A stretch of DNA of 14,627 nt, from NCBI GenBank assembly GCA_017934845.1, contig JAGBIR010000223.1, forward strand, positions 1 to 14,627. Direction: 5' to 3'. Every line of letters begins with the position of its first letter. Within the stretch, counting starts at the first letter, position 1. The notes below the pieces were generated by a model. The model was not told the DNA's origin and made no database searches. It was given only the letters and a program-made list of their open reading frames with translations. Both the position numbers and the translations under genes were made by a program. Below are positions 1-7,517 of this stretch, in pieces. Source of the stretch: Alistipes sp. Its GTDB lineage: Bacteria > Bacteroidota > Bacteroidia > Bacteroidales > Rikenellaceae.

Positions 1-38
1 CTGTTGCCGTTGCCGTTCAGCAGGCTATGACCGAGTAA
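1..38 (+). CDS. 3' end of an unknown upstream gene (partial)
   Basis: The third reading frame from the left edge is open up to a TAA at 36-38 and ends in the residues VAVAVQQAMTE. It is followed 26 nt later by a strong intrinsic terminator, which supports a real gene end. Too little is present to name the product. The other two forward frames also stay open for part of this short stretch, so the frame choice rests on the terminator and the protein-like composition. Confidence 0.45.
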   Translation, partial: VAVAVQQAMTE

Positions 39-64
39 TCACATATTACTGATTAAGTTTCAGG

Positions 65-95
65 GGGTGTCCGAGTTTATCGGACACCCTCTTTG
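65..95 (+). terminator. Intrinsic terminator of the upstream gene
   Basis: A perfect 10-bp stem, GGGTGTCCGA (65-74) with TCGGACACCC (80-89), closes a 5-nt loop and is followed by a T-rich tail (tctttgctt). It lies directly behind the partial upstream CDS. Confidence 0.85.
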
Positions 96-102
96 CTTAT
101 CG

Positions 103-168
103 GAATTCGTATAACATAAACTTTTTGAAATCTGCTTGCAGACCAAAGATGCTATGTTGTACGAATTC
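103..168. repeat. 16-bp inverted repeat with nested hairpin
   Basis: GAATTCGTATAACATA (103-118) pairs with TATGTTGTACGAATTC (153-168) at 15 of 16 positions. A smaller hairpin, TCTGC-tt-GCAGA (131-142), sits in the 34-nt loop. On the plus strand the outer stem is followed by a run of T (169-174), so it could act as a second terminator or a structured RNA. It could also be a recombinase site. It lies just upstream of the candidate promoter of the next gene. Confidence 0.6.
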
Positions 169-171
169 TTT

Positions 172-202
172 TTTGTTTATTAGTATATTTTACTTAACTT
201 TA
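172..202 (+). promoter_or_regulatory. Candidate Bacteroidetes-type promoter of the nuclease lipoprotein gene
   Basis: A -33 box TTTG (172-175) is separated by 19 nt from TAACTTTA (195-202), close to the Bacteroidetes consensus TTTG / TAnnTTTG with 19-21 nt spacing. The expected start of transcription would be about 25 nt before the ATG at 235. There is no Shine-Dalgarno site before that ATG, as is common in this phylum. Confidence 0.5.
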
Positions 203-234
203 CAACACTTATTTGACAACCAATAATTCAAACA

Positions 235-1602
235 ATGAAAAGATTATTTTTAATGACTTTAATTGCTTGCACTGCATTTTTTGCAGCGTGCGAGTATGAC
301 GATTCCGAAGTTATGGATCGTCTGGAAAATGTTGAAGACCGAGTCACAAAACTCGAGGAACTTTGCGCACAGATGAACACCAACATCTCATCTTTGCAAA
401 GCATTGTAAATGCTCTTCAGCAGAATGAGTACATTACCACAATCACTCCTATTACCAAGGATGGTGTAGAGGTCGGTTACACAATCACCTTCACAAGCGG
501 TAAGAACATTACTATCTATCACGGCACAGATGGCGTTGATGGCGAAGATGGTGAAGACGGCCGCGATGGTTCGACCCCAGTTATTGGTGTTAAGAAGGAT
601 TCCGATAATGTATATTATTGGACCATTAATGGCGAATGGCTTACCGACGCTAATGGCAACAAGATACAGGCCGAGGCTACCAACGGCGAAGATGGCGAAG
701 ATGGTAAAGATGGTCAGGATGGCGTTACACCCAAACTTAAGATTGTAGATGACTATTGGTATATCTCTTACGACGATGGTAAGACTTGGACCAAGCTCGA
801 CAAAGCAACCGGAGAAGACGGCAAGGATGGTCAAGACGGTAAGGATGGCCAAGATGGCACAAATGGAACATACGGAGACTCTATCTTCCAAAGTGTTACA
901 CAGGATGATGACTACGTATATTTCACACTTAAAGATGGAAATGTAATCACTATCCCCAAGGTGAAATCGTTAGACATCGTATTCAACACTAACGAGGCTA
1001 TTTTCATCGATGCAGGTGAGTCTTACGAGGTAACATACAAGATCGTCGGAGCCGATGCCAACACAAAAGTTGCAGCAATGGCACAGGACAACTACAAGGT
1101 TAAGGTTGAGCCTACCGACTATAAGTCAGGTAAGATTATCGTTACAGCACCTTCTGCTGATATCACAAAGAGTCAGGCTTTGGTATTTGTAAATAAAGGT
1201 ACGCAGACTATTATGCGAGCACTCTATTTCACCGATACTATTCTGACCGTATCAAACAGCAATGTTCAGTTGAAGCCCGGAACAAACGACTTCACTGTTA
1301 AGGTCACTACAAACCTCGACTATACGGTTTATATCCCCGACGATGCAAAGAGCTGGGTAAAGCAAGTGACAACCCGCGGAACAGTTCGTGAGGATATTCT
1401 CTCATTTACAGTTACCGAGAATACCAGCAGCCGTCCTCGCTCAACTATAATCGAGCTTCGCGATGCTGAGGGTAAGACACTGCAGTCAATCGCAATAAGT
1501 CAGGATTCTGCCGACCCGACAATCGAGATTTCAAAAGCGGAGCTTTCATTCTCATGTGAAGAGGGCTCTGAGAGCGTAGATATCACATCTAACAGCGATT
1601 AG
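235..1602 (+). CDS. Surface lipoprotein with collagen-like tracts and BACON domains (N-terminal part of a broken nuclease gene)
   Basis: The 455-residue product starts with a lipoprotein signal peptide ending in FFAAC, so Cys19 would be lipidated and the protein anchored in the outer membrane. Residues about 25-63 look like a coiled coil. Three Gly-x-Asp tracts follow (100-112, 151-163, 193-211), separated by short beta-rich segments. This layout is typical of Bacteroidetes surface proteins of the DUF4988 kind. A BACON-like domain covers about 338-424 and a second begins near 430. The second is cut by TAG at codon 456, and the same frame then continues without another stop to 4932. The domain resumes directly after the stop (KIEVPADATWVSVTPTSG), so this is half of a single gene. 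If the TAG is not read through, the product lacks the nuclease domain. The gene has its own candidate promoter just upstream. Confidence 0.85.
   Translation: MKRLFLMTLIACTAFFAACEYDDSEVMDRLENVEDRVTKLEELCAQMNTNISSLQSIVNALQQNEYITTITPITKDGVEVGYTITFTSGKNITIYHGTDGVDGEDGEDGRDGSTPVIGVKKDSDNVYYWTINGEWLTDANGNKIQAEATNGEDGEDGKDGQDGVTPKLKIVDDYWYISYDDGKTWTKLDKATGEDGKDGQDGKDGQDGTNGTYGDSIFQSVTQDDDYVYFTLKDGNVITIPKVKSLDIVFNTNEAIFIDAGESYEVTYKIVGADANTKVAAMAQDNYKVKVEPTDYKSGKIIVTAPSADITKSQALVFVNKGTQTIMRALYFTDTILTVSNSNVQLKPGTNDFTVKVTTNLDYTVYIPDDAKSWVKQVTTRGTVREDILSFTVTENTSSRPRSTIIELRDAEGKTLQSIAISQDSADPTIEISKAELSFSCEEGSESVDITSNSD
1600..1602 (+). other. In-frame amber codon inside the second BACON domain
   Basis: Codons before it read SNSD and codons after it read KIEVPADATW. 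BACON domains usually have Trp between these segments (the pattern SNxxW-x-V), so the likely ancestral codon is TGG changed to TAG by one G-to-A substitution. No other stop interrupts this frame from 235 to 4932. Confidence 0.85.
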
Positions 1603-1722
1603 AAAATTGAAGTTCCCGCCGATGCAACTTGGGTAAGCGTAACCCCCACATCCGGCAATGGCAACGGCTCAGTTAAGGTTTCAGTTACTGCCAACACAAC
1701 TAGCTCTGTACGTTCGGCAGAG

Positions 1723-4700
1723 GTGAAGTTTATTGCGTTGCATTACGTCAGCGGCGACTTCACCAACAAGGTATTGGCTATTAGTCAGGAGGCTAACGAG
1801 CAGGCGACCGAGCCTGAAGTGATTTTCTCGGATAACTTCGATAAGATTGTAGCCGAGAAGGATGCTAATAACTACTGGCCATATTTGGATGCGAAGTATA
1901 TGAATCCTCAGGGTTCGGCTGCTGAAGGTGTAACCTACTCTACATCAGAGGGTAATATCACTCTTCGTGCAAATTCCACATCGAATAGCGACTACTCGGA
2001 CTATGAGGGTTCTGGTAGCAACAATATCTTCTTTGGTATGACTCCTAACAAGTTCGTTATCGAGAATATTGCGCTTCCCGCCAAAAAGGATTGCTATGTA
2101 TTGACTTTCGGAGCTGAAAAATATAATCAGCAGACTGGTAGCACATTCGACAGCAAGGAGTTCCACGTATATATTTCAGGCGACAACACAAAGTGGTCGG
2201 AGCTATCTTATGCTTTTGCCGAGGGTGACAATCTTGAAGGTCGCTGGAACGATGCAACCGCTTCATTTAAGCTTGCTGCTGTTCCCGAAAAGCTTTACAT
2301 CAAATTCGTAGCTGATGCAGCATCTTCATATCGTTTGGACGACGTAGCTCTTGCTACAGGCGGCGAGGGTGCGCAGACTATCGACCTTGCACAGGGCACT
2401 GAGGAGGAGACACCCGGCCAGGGCGGTGATAATGAAGGCGAGGAAGTTCCAAGTGCTTCAACCATCAAAATAGATTTCACCGTAGCTGCTAATTATCCTG
2501 CAGAATTCCCCGTTGCATCGGCTAATAAGATTGTTGATCGTACCGAGTACACATTCGGTGGTCATAAGTTCGCTTTTGCTGGTAGCACAGGCGCAGGTTT
2601 CTATCAGGTAACCGGTAAAGAGATTTATGTATTGTTTGGTAAGAAGGGAGCATATGTTGAGTTGCCTGCTATCGAGGGTAAGTCTTTGATAAAGGTTGTA
2701 GCCACCTCTCGTAGTGGCGCATCTGGCAGTGTAATGGTAGGTGTACGCGATGCGGCAGGCAGCGATGTAGATGGCGGCACACCCATTAAGTGGGAGCAGG
2801 TAGCACCTTATACATATACTTATGAACTTAACGGCACAACGGCCAATACATCTTATTACCTTTACGTTAATTCAGCCCATAACGCACAGCTTACATCATT
2901 AGAGCTTTACTATACTGATGGCAATAACGATAATCCTGGCGAAGGCGAAGAGGGAGGAGAGGTAACTCCCGAGATTAAGGAGATGACAATCGCTGAGGTT
3001 ATCGCAGCAGCAGCTGATACGCAGTTTAAGTTAAAGGAGTCAACAGTCGTAGCCGTTTCAAAGAAGGGTTTGATGTTATATGATGGCAAAAACTACATCT
3101 ATGCTTATGCTGGCTCACAGCCCGAGGTTGCAGTTGGCGATAAGGTAACTGTTGAGGGTAAGAAGGGCTCTTATAACAATATGCCTCAGGTATCGAGTCC
3201 CGTCATCACCAAAACTGGCACAAATTCATCATTTGCACATCCTACAGCTGTAGAGATGAATGGCGCAGTTGTTGATGCATTCCAGAACGATGTTAAGATT
3301 CAGTATGTGAAGGTAGCAGGTAAGCTCACTATCAGTGGCGGCAGATACTACAATCTTGCAGTTGAGGGTGCTACTGCACAGGGCTCACTTGACAACCCAT
3401 TGGATGCAATCTGCCCCGCCGATTATGATGGCAAGAGCTTGATTGTATATGGTTATACGCTCTACACAACATCTAGCAATAAGTATGTAAACATCATCAC
3501 AACTGCTGTTGAAGTTGTTGATTCAGGCGATAACGAAGGTGGCGACGAAGGCGAAGATGATGGCGGTGACGAGCCCGGCTACACTGGTGATGCGGATATT
3601 AGCATTGACTTTACAGTCGCTGCAAATTATCCTGCTGGCTTCCCAGTAGCTTCAGCAAATAAGATTGTTGATCGTACCGAGTACACATTCGGTGGTCATA
3701 AGTTCGCTCTTGCAGGTAGCACTGGCGCAGGCTTCTATCAGGTTTCAGGTAGCGAGCCGTATGTATTGTTTGGTAAGCAGGGTGCTTATATCGAGTTCCC
3801 CGCTATCGAGGGCAAGACATTGAAGAAGGTCGTTGCAACATCTCGTAAGGGTGCTTCTGCAACTGTTGAGGTTGGCGTGACTGACACTAATGGCAATGCC
3901 GTAAATGGTGGTGCTGCTATTGTATGGGCACAGACGGAGCCTTATACATTCACTTATGAGTTGACGGGCACAGCAGCCAATACCGCATATCGTTTGACTG
4001 TTGCTAATGCTAAGAATGCGCAGTTGACTCGTTTGGAGCTTTACTATACAGATGGTTCGGGTCAGAGCGGCAATCAGGGTTCTGGCAGCACAGGCGACTC
4101 TGACAATCAAGGCAGTACCAGCCAGACTCCCGTAGCAGGCGTAATCAGCAAGGCTTGGGCAGAGCTTCCCGTATGCGATCAGCGCGACAATATCGACTAT
4201 CGCTACTACATCAGCAGCGTAGGCTCTAAAAGCAATGTTCGCAACTACACTATGTGCTACGATCGAACTAAAAAGGCTGCATTGTGGGTGGCATATCCCC
4301 TTCACGCATTGTACACTTCAGGCGATGTAGGTCGCACCGAAGATTGGGCATACGAGCCCTCTATTCCATCGCAGTATCAAGCATATTTGAACAAGTCGTA
4401 TGCAGGTTCGTATGATCGTGGCCATCAGATTCCTTCAGGCGATCGCCAGAGCTCACAAGAAATGAACCAGCAAACATTTTACTATACCAATATGACTCCT
4501 CAGGCTAGTTCATTGAACCAGTCTATGTGGAACAATCTCGAGACTAAGGTTCGTAACGAGATCTGTTCAGACACGCTGTATGTTGTAACTGGAGCTCACT
4601 TCGGTGGCACACGTCACTCTTCAATCGCAGCTTCGACAACCGACAATAACGGTCAGGAGTGTCCCACTCCTACCCACTACTACAAAGCTCTGTTGCGCAC

Positions 4701-4932
4701 CGTTAGTGGTAATACAGGGAAGATGATTTCCGAAATCAAGGATGCTTCACAGATTCAGGCCATTGGCATTTATGTGCAGCACCAGGACACTACTGATAGC
4801 ACTATCAAGAATGAGCATTATATCAGCATCAAAGAGTTGGAAAGCATCACTGGTTTCAATTTCTTTGCAATGTTAGATGACTCAATTGAATCTGCAGTCA
4901 AGGCTCAATGCAACCCCTCTGCTTGGTTCTAA
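1723..4932 (+). CDS. DNA/RNA non-specific endonuclease with repeat and OB-like domains (C-terminal part of the broken lipoprotein gene)
   Basis: This is the same frame as the lipoprotein gene after the amber codon; the frame is open from 1603 and its first ATG is at 1723, inside the BACON domain. That ATG has no signal peptide, so it is unlikely to be a true start. In full-length numbering (ATG at 235 is residue 1) the order is: rest of BACON to about 519; a beta-rich, possibly galactose-binding-like domain, about 529-706; a 153-residue repeat (744-896); an OB-fold-like domain (about 914-1096); a second repeat copy (1122-1274); acidic or Gly/Ser linkers; and a NucA/Serratia-type nuclease (about 1303-1565). 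The nuclease has YDRGHQIPSGDR with catalytic His1397, then Asn1419, Asn1428 and Glu1436. The spacings of 9 and 8 match Asn110, Asn119 and Glu127 of the Serratia enzyme. The family cleaves DNA and RNA with a divalent metal. All key residues are present, so the domain itself looks active. Confidence 0.85.
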   Translation: MKFIALHYVSGDFTNKVLAISQEANEQATEPEVIFSDNFDKIVAEKDANNYWPYLDAKYMNPQGSAAEGVTYSTSEGNITLRANSTSNSDYSDYEGSGSNNIFFGMTPNKFVIENIALPAKKDCYVLTFGAEKYNQQTGSTFDSKEFHVYISGDNTKWSELSYAFAEGDNLEGRWNDATASFKLAAVPEKLYIKFVADAASSYRLDDVALATGGEGAQTIDLAQGTEEETPGQGGDNEGEEVPSASTIKIDFTVAANYPAEFPVASANKIVDRTEYTFGGHKFAFAGSTGAGFYQVTGKEIYVLFGKKGAYVELPAIEGKSLIKVVATSRSGASGSVMVGVRDAAGSDVDGGTPIKWEQVAPYTYTYELNGTTANTSYYLYVNSAHNAQLTSLELYYTDGNNDNPGEGEEGGEVTPEIKEMTIAEVIAAAADTQFKLKESTVVAVSKKGLMLYDGKNYIYAYAGSQPEVAVGDKVTVEGKKGSYNNMPQVSSPVITKTGTNSSFAHPTAVEMNGAVVDAFQNDVKIQYVKVAGKLTISGGRYYNLAVEGATAQGSLDNPLDAICPADYDGKSLIVYGYTLYTTSSNKYVNIITTAVEVVDSGDNEGGDEGEDDGGDEPGYTGDADISIDFTVAANYPAGFPVASANKIVDRTEYTFGGHKFALAGSTGAGFYQVSGSEPYVLFGKQGAYIEFPAIEGKTLKKVVATSRKGASATVEVGVTDTNGNAVNGGAAIVWAQTEPYTFTYELTGTAANTAYRLTVANAKNAQLTRLELYYTDGSGQSGNQGSGSTGDSDNQGSTSQTPVAGVISKAWAELPVCDQRDNIDYRYYISSVGSKSNVRNYTMCYDRTKKAALWVAYPLHALYTSGDVGRTEDWAYEPSIPSQYQAYLNKSYAGSYDRGHQIPSGDRQSSQEMNQQTFYYTNMTPQASSLNQSMWNNLETKVRNEICSDTLYVVTGAHFGGTRHSSIAASTTDNNGQECPTPTHYYKALLRTVSGNTGKMISEIKDASQIQAIGIYVQHQDTTDSTIKNEHYISIKELESITGFNFFAMLDDSIESAVKAQCNPSAWF
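2464..2922 (+). repeat. 153-residue domain repeat, copy 1
   Basis: It runs from IKIDFTVAANYP to LELYYTDG. It aligns without gaps with copy 2 at 3598-4056. Positions 2524-2574 are identical at DNA level to 3658-3708 (51 nt). Confidence 0.9.
3598..4056 (+). repeat. 153-residue domain repeat, copy 2
   Basis: It runs from ISIDFTVAANYP to LELYYTDG, the same length as copy 1. Copy 2 is followed by a Ser/Gly/Gln-rich linker leading into the nuclease domain, while copy 1 is followed by an acidic linker and an OB-like domain. The function is unknown; a beta-sandwich binding module is likely. Confidence 0.9.
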
Positions 4933-4953
4933 CGATAAGTTTACTTAATAGAA

Positions 4954-4996
4954 AGGCCGGTCTAACACAATTTGATGTTAGACCGGCCTGTTTTTT
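4954..4996. terminator. Bidirectional terminator between nuclease and sialidase genes
   Basis: A perfect 14-bp stem, AGGCCGGTCTAACA (4954-4967) with TGTTAGACCGGCCT (4976-4989), is followed on the plus strand by TTTTTT (4991-4996). On the minus strand it is followed by a looser T-rich stretch. It separates the convergent nuclease and sialidase genes and probably serves both. Confidence 0.9.
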
Positions 4997-5043
4997 ATCA
5001 CCATTTTCGGGTAATGATGTCGAAAGGGCCTTGCCAGAGTGAT

Positions 5044-6378
5044 TTATTTACGAAGGCTATACTTGCCATCGGTGATTTGCTCGAGAGTGTAGGCGACATA
5101 GATATTGTCAAAGCCATCGAAATTGTGTTGGCCGACACCCGTTGGGAATGAGGTTGAAATGGGATTGGGACGTTTCCCAAAGCCGGTAAGAGTCTCCTCG
5201 TAGAAAAATCCTACTCTGCCATCGGCCTGCAGATCGAGTGAGCTATATGCCGACGCGGTGTCGCTAACCTGAAAGAATCCATTCCAGCCGCGAGAAAAAT
5301 TCTCGGCACTCGCAAAATCCTCAGCATCGTCCAACTCCTTATAGAAAATACCGACATTGCTGCGATCATCGCCCGTTGGTAACGACTGCAACACCAGCGA
5401 AATCTCCCGTCTATCGCTATTGCGCACAACGGGCAGGATAAGCACCTCGCCATTGGTGGAGTTGCGGCCTACACTAACGCCCGCACCATCGAACACGCAC
5501 TTCACAGCACTACCCCACTCGCCCTCGCCGTGCAGAGCATCGCTATACGCAAAGATATTATATAGGCGGCCACCGCCCGTACGGCTCGAAAGCAATACAC
5601 TTCCATCGGGCAACTCCTCACACTTCGGTTCATCGCCTTCAACCGCAGGCAGTGCCGACTCTCCACCAAGAGCCTGCCAAGTTAGGCCAAAATCATCGGA
5701 ATAGATCACTCTGTTTCCGCCCGGGCGCGCACACAAGGCGGCATAGATGCGAAAATATTTATCCCGTTTGATTATTCTGCTCTGAAAAACTCGTCCGCTA
5801 CCTACAAATGCAGCTTGAATCGGGTTGCCCGTATCAAACAAACAATAAATATGTTCGGTGACGTCTATTGGCTCGGCCCAGCTATCGCCATTGTCATGGC
5901 TTCGTATAGCGGCAATAAGGTTAGGATTTTGGCGCGTAGTATTTCGGTTACCAAACACCGTACATCCCGCTACTGCCATAATTAAAATCTCATCGCTTGT
6001 GCGGTCGGCAACAATTGCAGGATCGCCAAAAGCTGTATCGAAATAGTTTTCGGTAGCCGATGTACGGCCACTTCCGATGGCTACTTCGTTAGTTTCGCCC
6101 CACGTCGCGCCGTTATCATCACTCGTACGACACACAATATCTACTTGTCCATAACCCGGATCTGTACCACACACCAAGCGCGACGCAACAGCAATTATGC
6201 GTCCCGAATGGGTCACAGCTATACCCGGAATACGATAAGGCGGCTGAATACCATCGCCTCCGCTTGTTTGGAATAGCGTCTGTTTACGATATTCGACACT
6301 ATCGGCAGGATTCAAAAGCGCAGCACAGAGCAGGACGGGGCAAACGGATATTATAAACGCGAGCCAAAATCGTTTCAT
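5044..6378 (-). CDS. nanH: Exo-alpha-sialidase (GH33), exported
   Basis: The 444-residue protein has a hydrophobic N-terminal signal (residues 1-20). It then shows GH33 hallmarks: the FRIP-type motif YRIPGI with Arg49 of the arginine triad; three Asp boxes (residues 86-93, 160-167 and 227-234, e.g. SDDFGLTW); the CEELPDGSVLLSSR segment carrying the catalytic Glu (254/255) and Arg266; and AYSSLDL with the likely nucleophile Tyr378, followed by DGRVGFFYEE. The enzyme releases terminal sialic acid from glycans such as mucin. The signal looks like signal peptidase I type; VLLC is a poor lipobox. It lies 20 nt behind the EIIC-like gene and is probably co-transcribed with it. No sialic-acid catabolic genes (nanA, nanE) are in the window. 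Confidence 0.93.
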   Translation of the reverse strand: MKRFWLAFIISVCPVLLCAALLNPADSVEYRKQTLFQTSGGDGIQPPYRIPGIAVTHSGRIIAVASRLVCGTDPGYGQVDIVCRTSDDNGATWGETNEVAIGSGRTSATENYFDTAFGDPAIVADRTSDEILIMAVAGCTVFGNRNTTRQNPNLIAAIRSHDNGDSWAEPIDVTEHIYCLFDTGNPIQAAFVGSGRVFQSRIIKRDKYFRIYAALCARPGGNRVIYSDDFGLTWQALGGESALPAVEGDEPKCEELPDGSVLLSSRTGGGRLYNIFAYSDALHGEGEWGSAVKCVFDGAGVSVGRNSTNGEVLILPVVRNSDRREISLVLQSLPTGDDRSNVGIFYKELDDAEDFASAENFSRGWNGFFQVSDTASAYSSLDLQADGRVGFFYEETLTGFGKRPNPISTSFPTGVGQHNFDGFDNIYVAYTLEQITDGKYSLRK

Positions 6379-6398
6379 AGCTTTTATTATAATAAGTT

Positions 6399-7397
6399 CT
6401 ATCCCAACTTCATATCGCCAGCCTGCACCCAGCCTGCGCGTCGCATTGCAAAATGTATAGCAAGGCTAATTACGGCGGGAGCGACAAAATATAGGCCGAC
6501 AATCTCCACGATAAGCAACGTTGGATCCATCTGGCCACTCATTGTAGCATACGTCGCCAACGGGCCAACCAAGCCTGCCGTACCCATACCTGCACCGACA
6601 GCATTGTTCGACAGTTGCAGCCAAACGGTCGATACGGGGCCAAGCAGAGCCGAGGTAAGAGTCGGGGCAAGCCAAATAATAGGTTTGCGAGCAATGTTTC
6701 CAATCTGCAACATCGAAGTACCAAGGCCCTGCGATATAAGACCACCGATGCCATTATCCGAATAGCTAATCACGGCAAAACCAATCATCTGCGCACAACA
6801 ACCGGCCGTTGCAGCACCTGCCGCCAGGCCATCCAAACCGAGCATAATACAGATGGCAGCCGAGCTGATTGGCAGAGTTAAGATACAACCTACCAAAACC
6901 GACACTACAACACCCATCAAGAATGGGTTGAGCGTTGTCGCATCATTAATCAGCGAGCCGAGATATAGCATCAAATCGTTGATTGGCGAGCAGCAATATT
7001 TCGCAAACAGACCTCCAACGACGATAGTCACAAAAGGTGTTGCGATAATATCGATAGGCGTACGCTTTGAGATTAGCGAACCAACCTCGGCACCAAGAAT
7101 CACTGCCAGATACGATCCGACAGGGCCACCAAACTGGTAACCCAAAGCACCTACGATGGCCGACGAAATAAGCACCAGAGGTGCGCACTTCAAGCCATAG
7201 GCTATTGCCAAACCTATACAAGCTCCCACCAGCGGAGAGCTTGCCGATAGCGCATCGGCTATAAAGCTCAAAAATGCGAGCGCATCGATTTTAGCCAGCT
7301 GGCCAATAATAAGGCCCAAGATAAGTGAGCAGAAGAGGCCCAATGCCATATGCGACAAAGCATCGACCACATACTTGCGAAATAGTTGCTTAATCAT
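6399..7397 (-). CDS. PTS EIIC-type membrane protein (PTS_EIIC_2 / PfoR-like family)
   Basis: The 332-residue protein is almost wholly hydrophobic, with roughly nine or ten membrane segments. It matches the PTS_EIIC_2 (PfoR-like) family from memory: RTPIDIIATPFVTI near residues 112-125, and AGMGTAGLVGPLATYATM near 269-286, in a Gly-rich fold of the usual length of about 330-350 residues. Family members are predicted sugar permease-like proteins; one was reported as a regulator of perfringolysin. No EIIA, EIIB, HPr or EI is present here and Bacteroidetes rarely use the PTS, so phosphotransfer-driven transport is doubtful. Its position as first gene of a two-gene unit with the sialidase suggests a role in sugar uptake or export, possibly sialic acid (inference). 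The ATG at 7397 is the first in the frame and is preceded by a candidate promoter. Confidence 0.8.
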   Translation of the reverse strand: MIKQLFRKYVVDALSHMALGLFCSLILGLIIGQLAKIDALAFLSFIADALSASSPLVGACIGLAIAYGLKCAPLVLISSAIVGALGYQFGGPVGSYLAVILGAEVGSLISKRTPIDIIATPFVTIVVGGLFAKYCCSPINDLMLYLGSLINDATTLNPFLMGVVVSVLVGCILTLPISSAAICIMLGLDGLAAGAATAGCCAQMIGFAVISYSDNGIGGLISQGLGTSMLQIGNIARKPIIWLAPTLTSALLGPVSTVWLQLSNNAVGAGMGTAGLVGPLATYATMSGQMDPTLLIVEIVGLYFVAPAVISLAIHFAMRRAGWVQAGDMKLG

Positions 7398-7417
7398 ATT
7401 TGCATTTTTTTGTTACA

Positions 7418-7425
7418 CAAATATA
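7418..7425 (-). promoter_or_regulatory. Candidate -7 box for the EIIC-sialidase unit
   Basis: The minus strand reads TATATTTG here, a perfect match to the Bacteroidetes -7 element TAnnTTTG. It would give a short leader of about 14 nt before the ATG at 7397. The -33 position (about 7445-7448) reads TTAC, only a partial match, and lies inside the palindrome. Confidence 0.4.
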
Positions 7426-7436
7426 ACCTTTATTTG

Positions 7437-7455
7437 CCAAAGGTGTAACCTTTGG
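7437..7455. promoter_or_regulatory. Palindromic operator candidate in the divergent intergenic region
   Basis: CCAAAGGT-gta-ACCTTTGG is a perfect 8-bp inverted repeat with a 3-nt centre. A further half-site, AACCTTT, lies at 7425-7431, 22 nt before the one at 7447-7453, about two helical turns. It covers the -33 region of the candidate minus-strand promoter and lies upstream of the divergent reductase gene, so one regulator could control both. Confidence 0.5.
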
Positions 7456-7480
7456 TGTATGAAATCTGATATCGTTTTTG

Positions 7481-7488
7481 TATATTTG
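7481..7488 (+). promoter_or_regulatory. Candidate -7 box for the reductase gene
   Basis: TATATTTG matches the Bacteroidetes -7 element and would place the transcript start about 23 nt before the ATG at 7518. No good TTTG is seen 19-21 nt upstream, so the promoter is weak or activator-dependent if real. Confidence 0.3.
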
Positions 7489-7517
7489 CTAAAGTAACAG
7501 ATATAAAACTTTAGGAT

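Noticed and set aside
97..168. CRISPR or invertible promoter
   Set aside because: There is only one inverted pair and no repeat-spacer series; the 34-nt loop is too short to hold a complete promoter of this phylum with its leader.
388..891. Long minus-strand open frame opposite the collagen-like tracts
   Set aside because: Its Ile/Thr/Val-rich repeats are the complement of the GAT/GGT codon repeats of the lipoprotein; it has no gene-like features.
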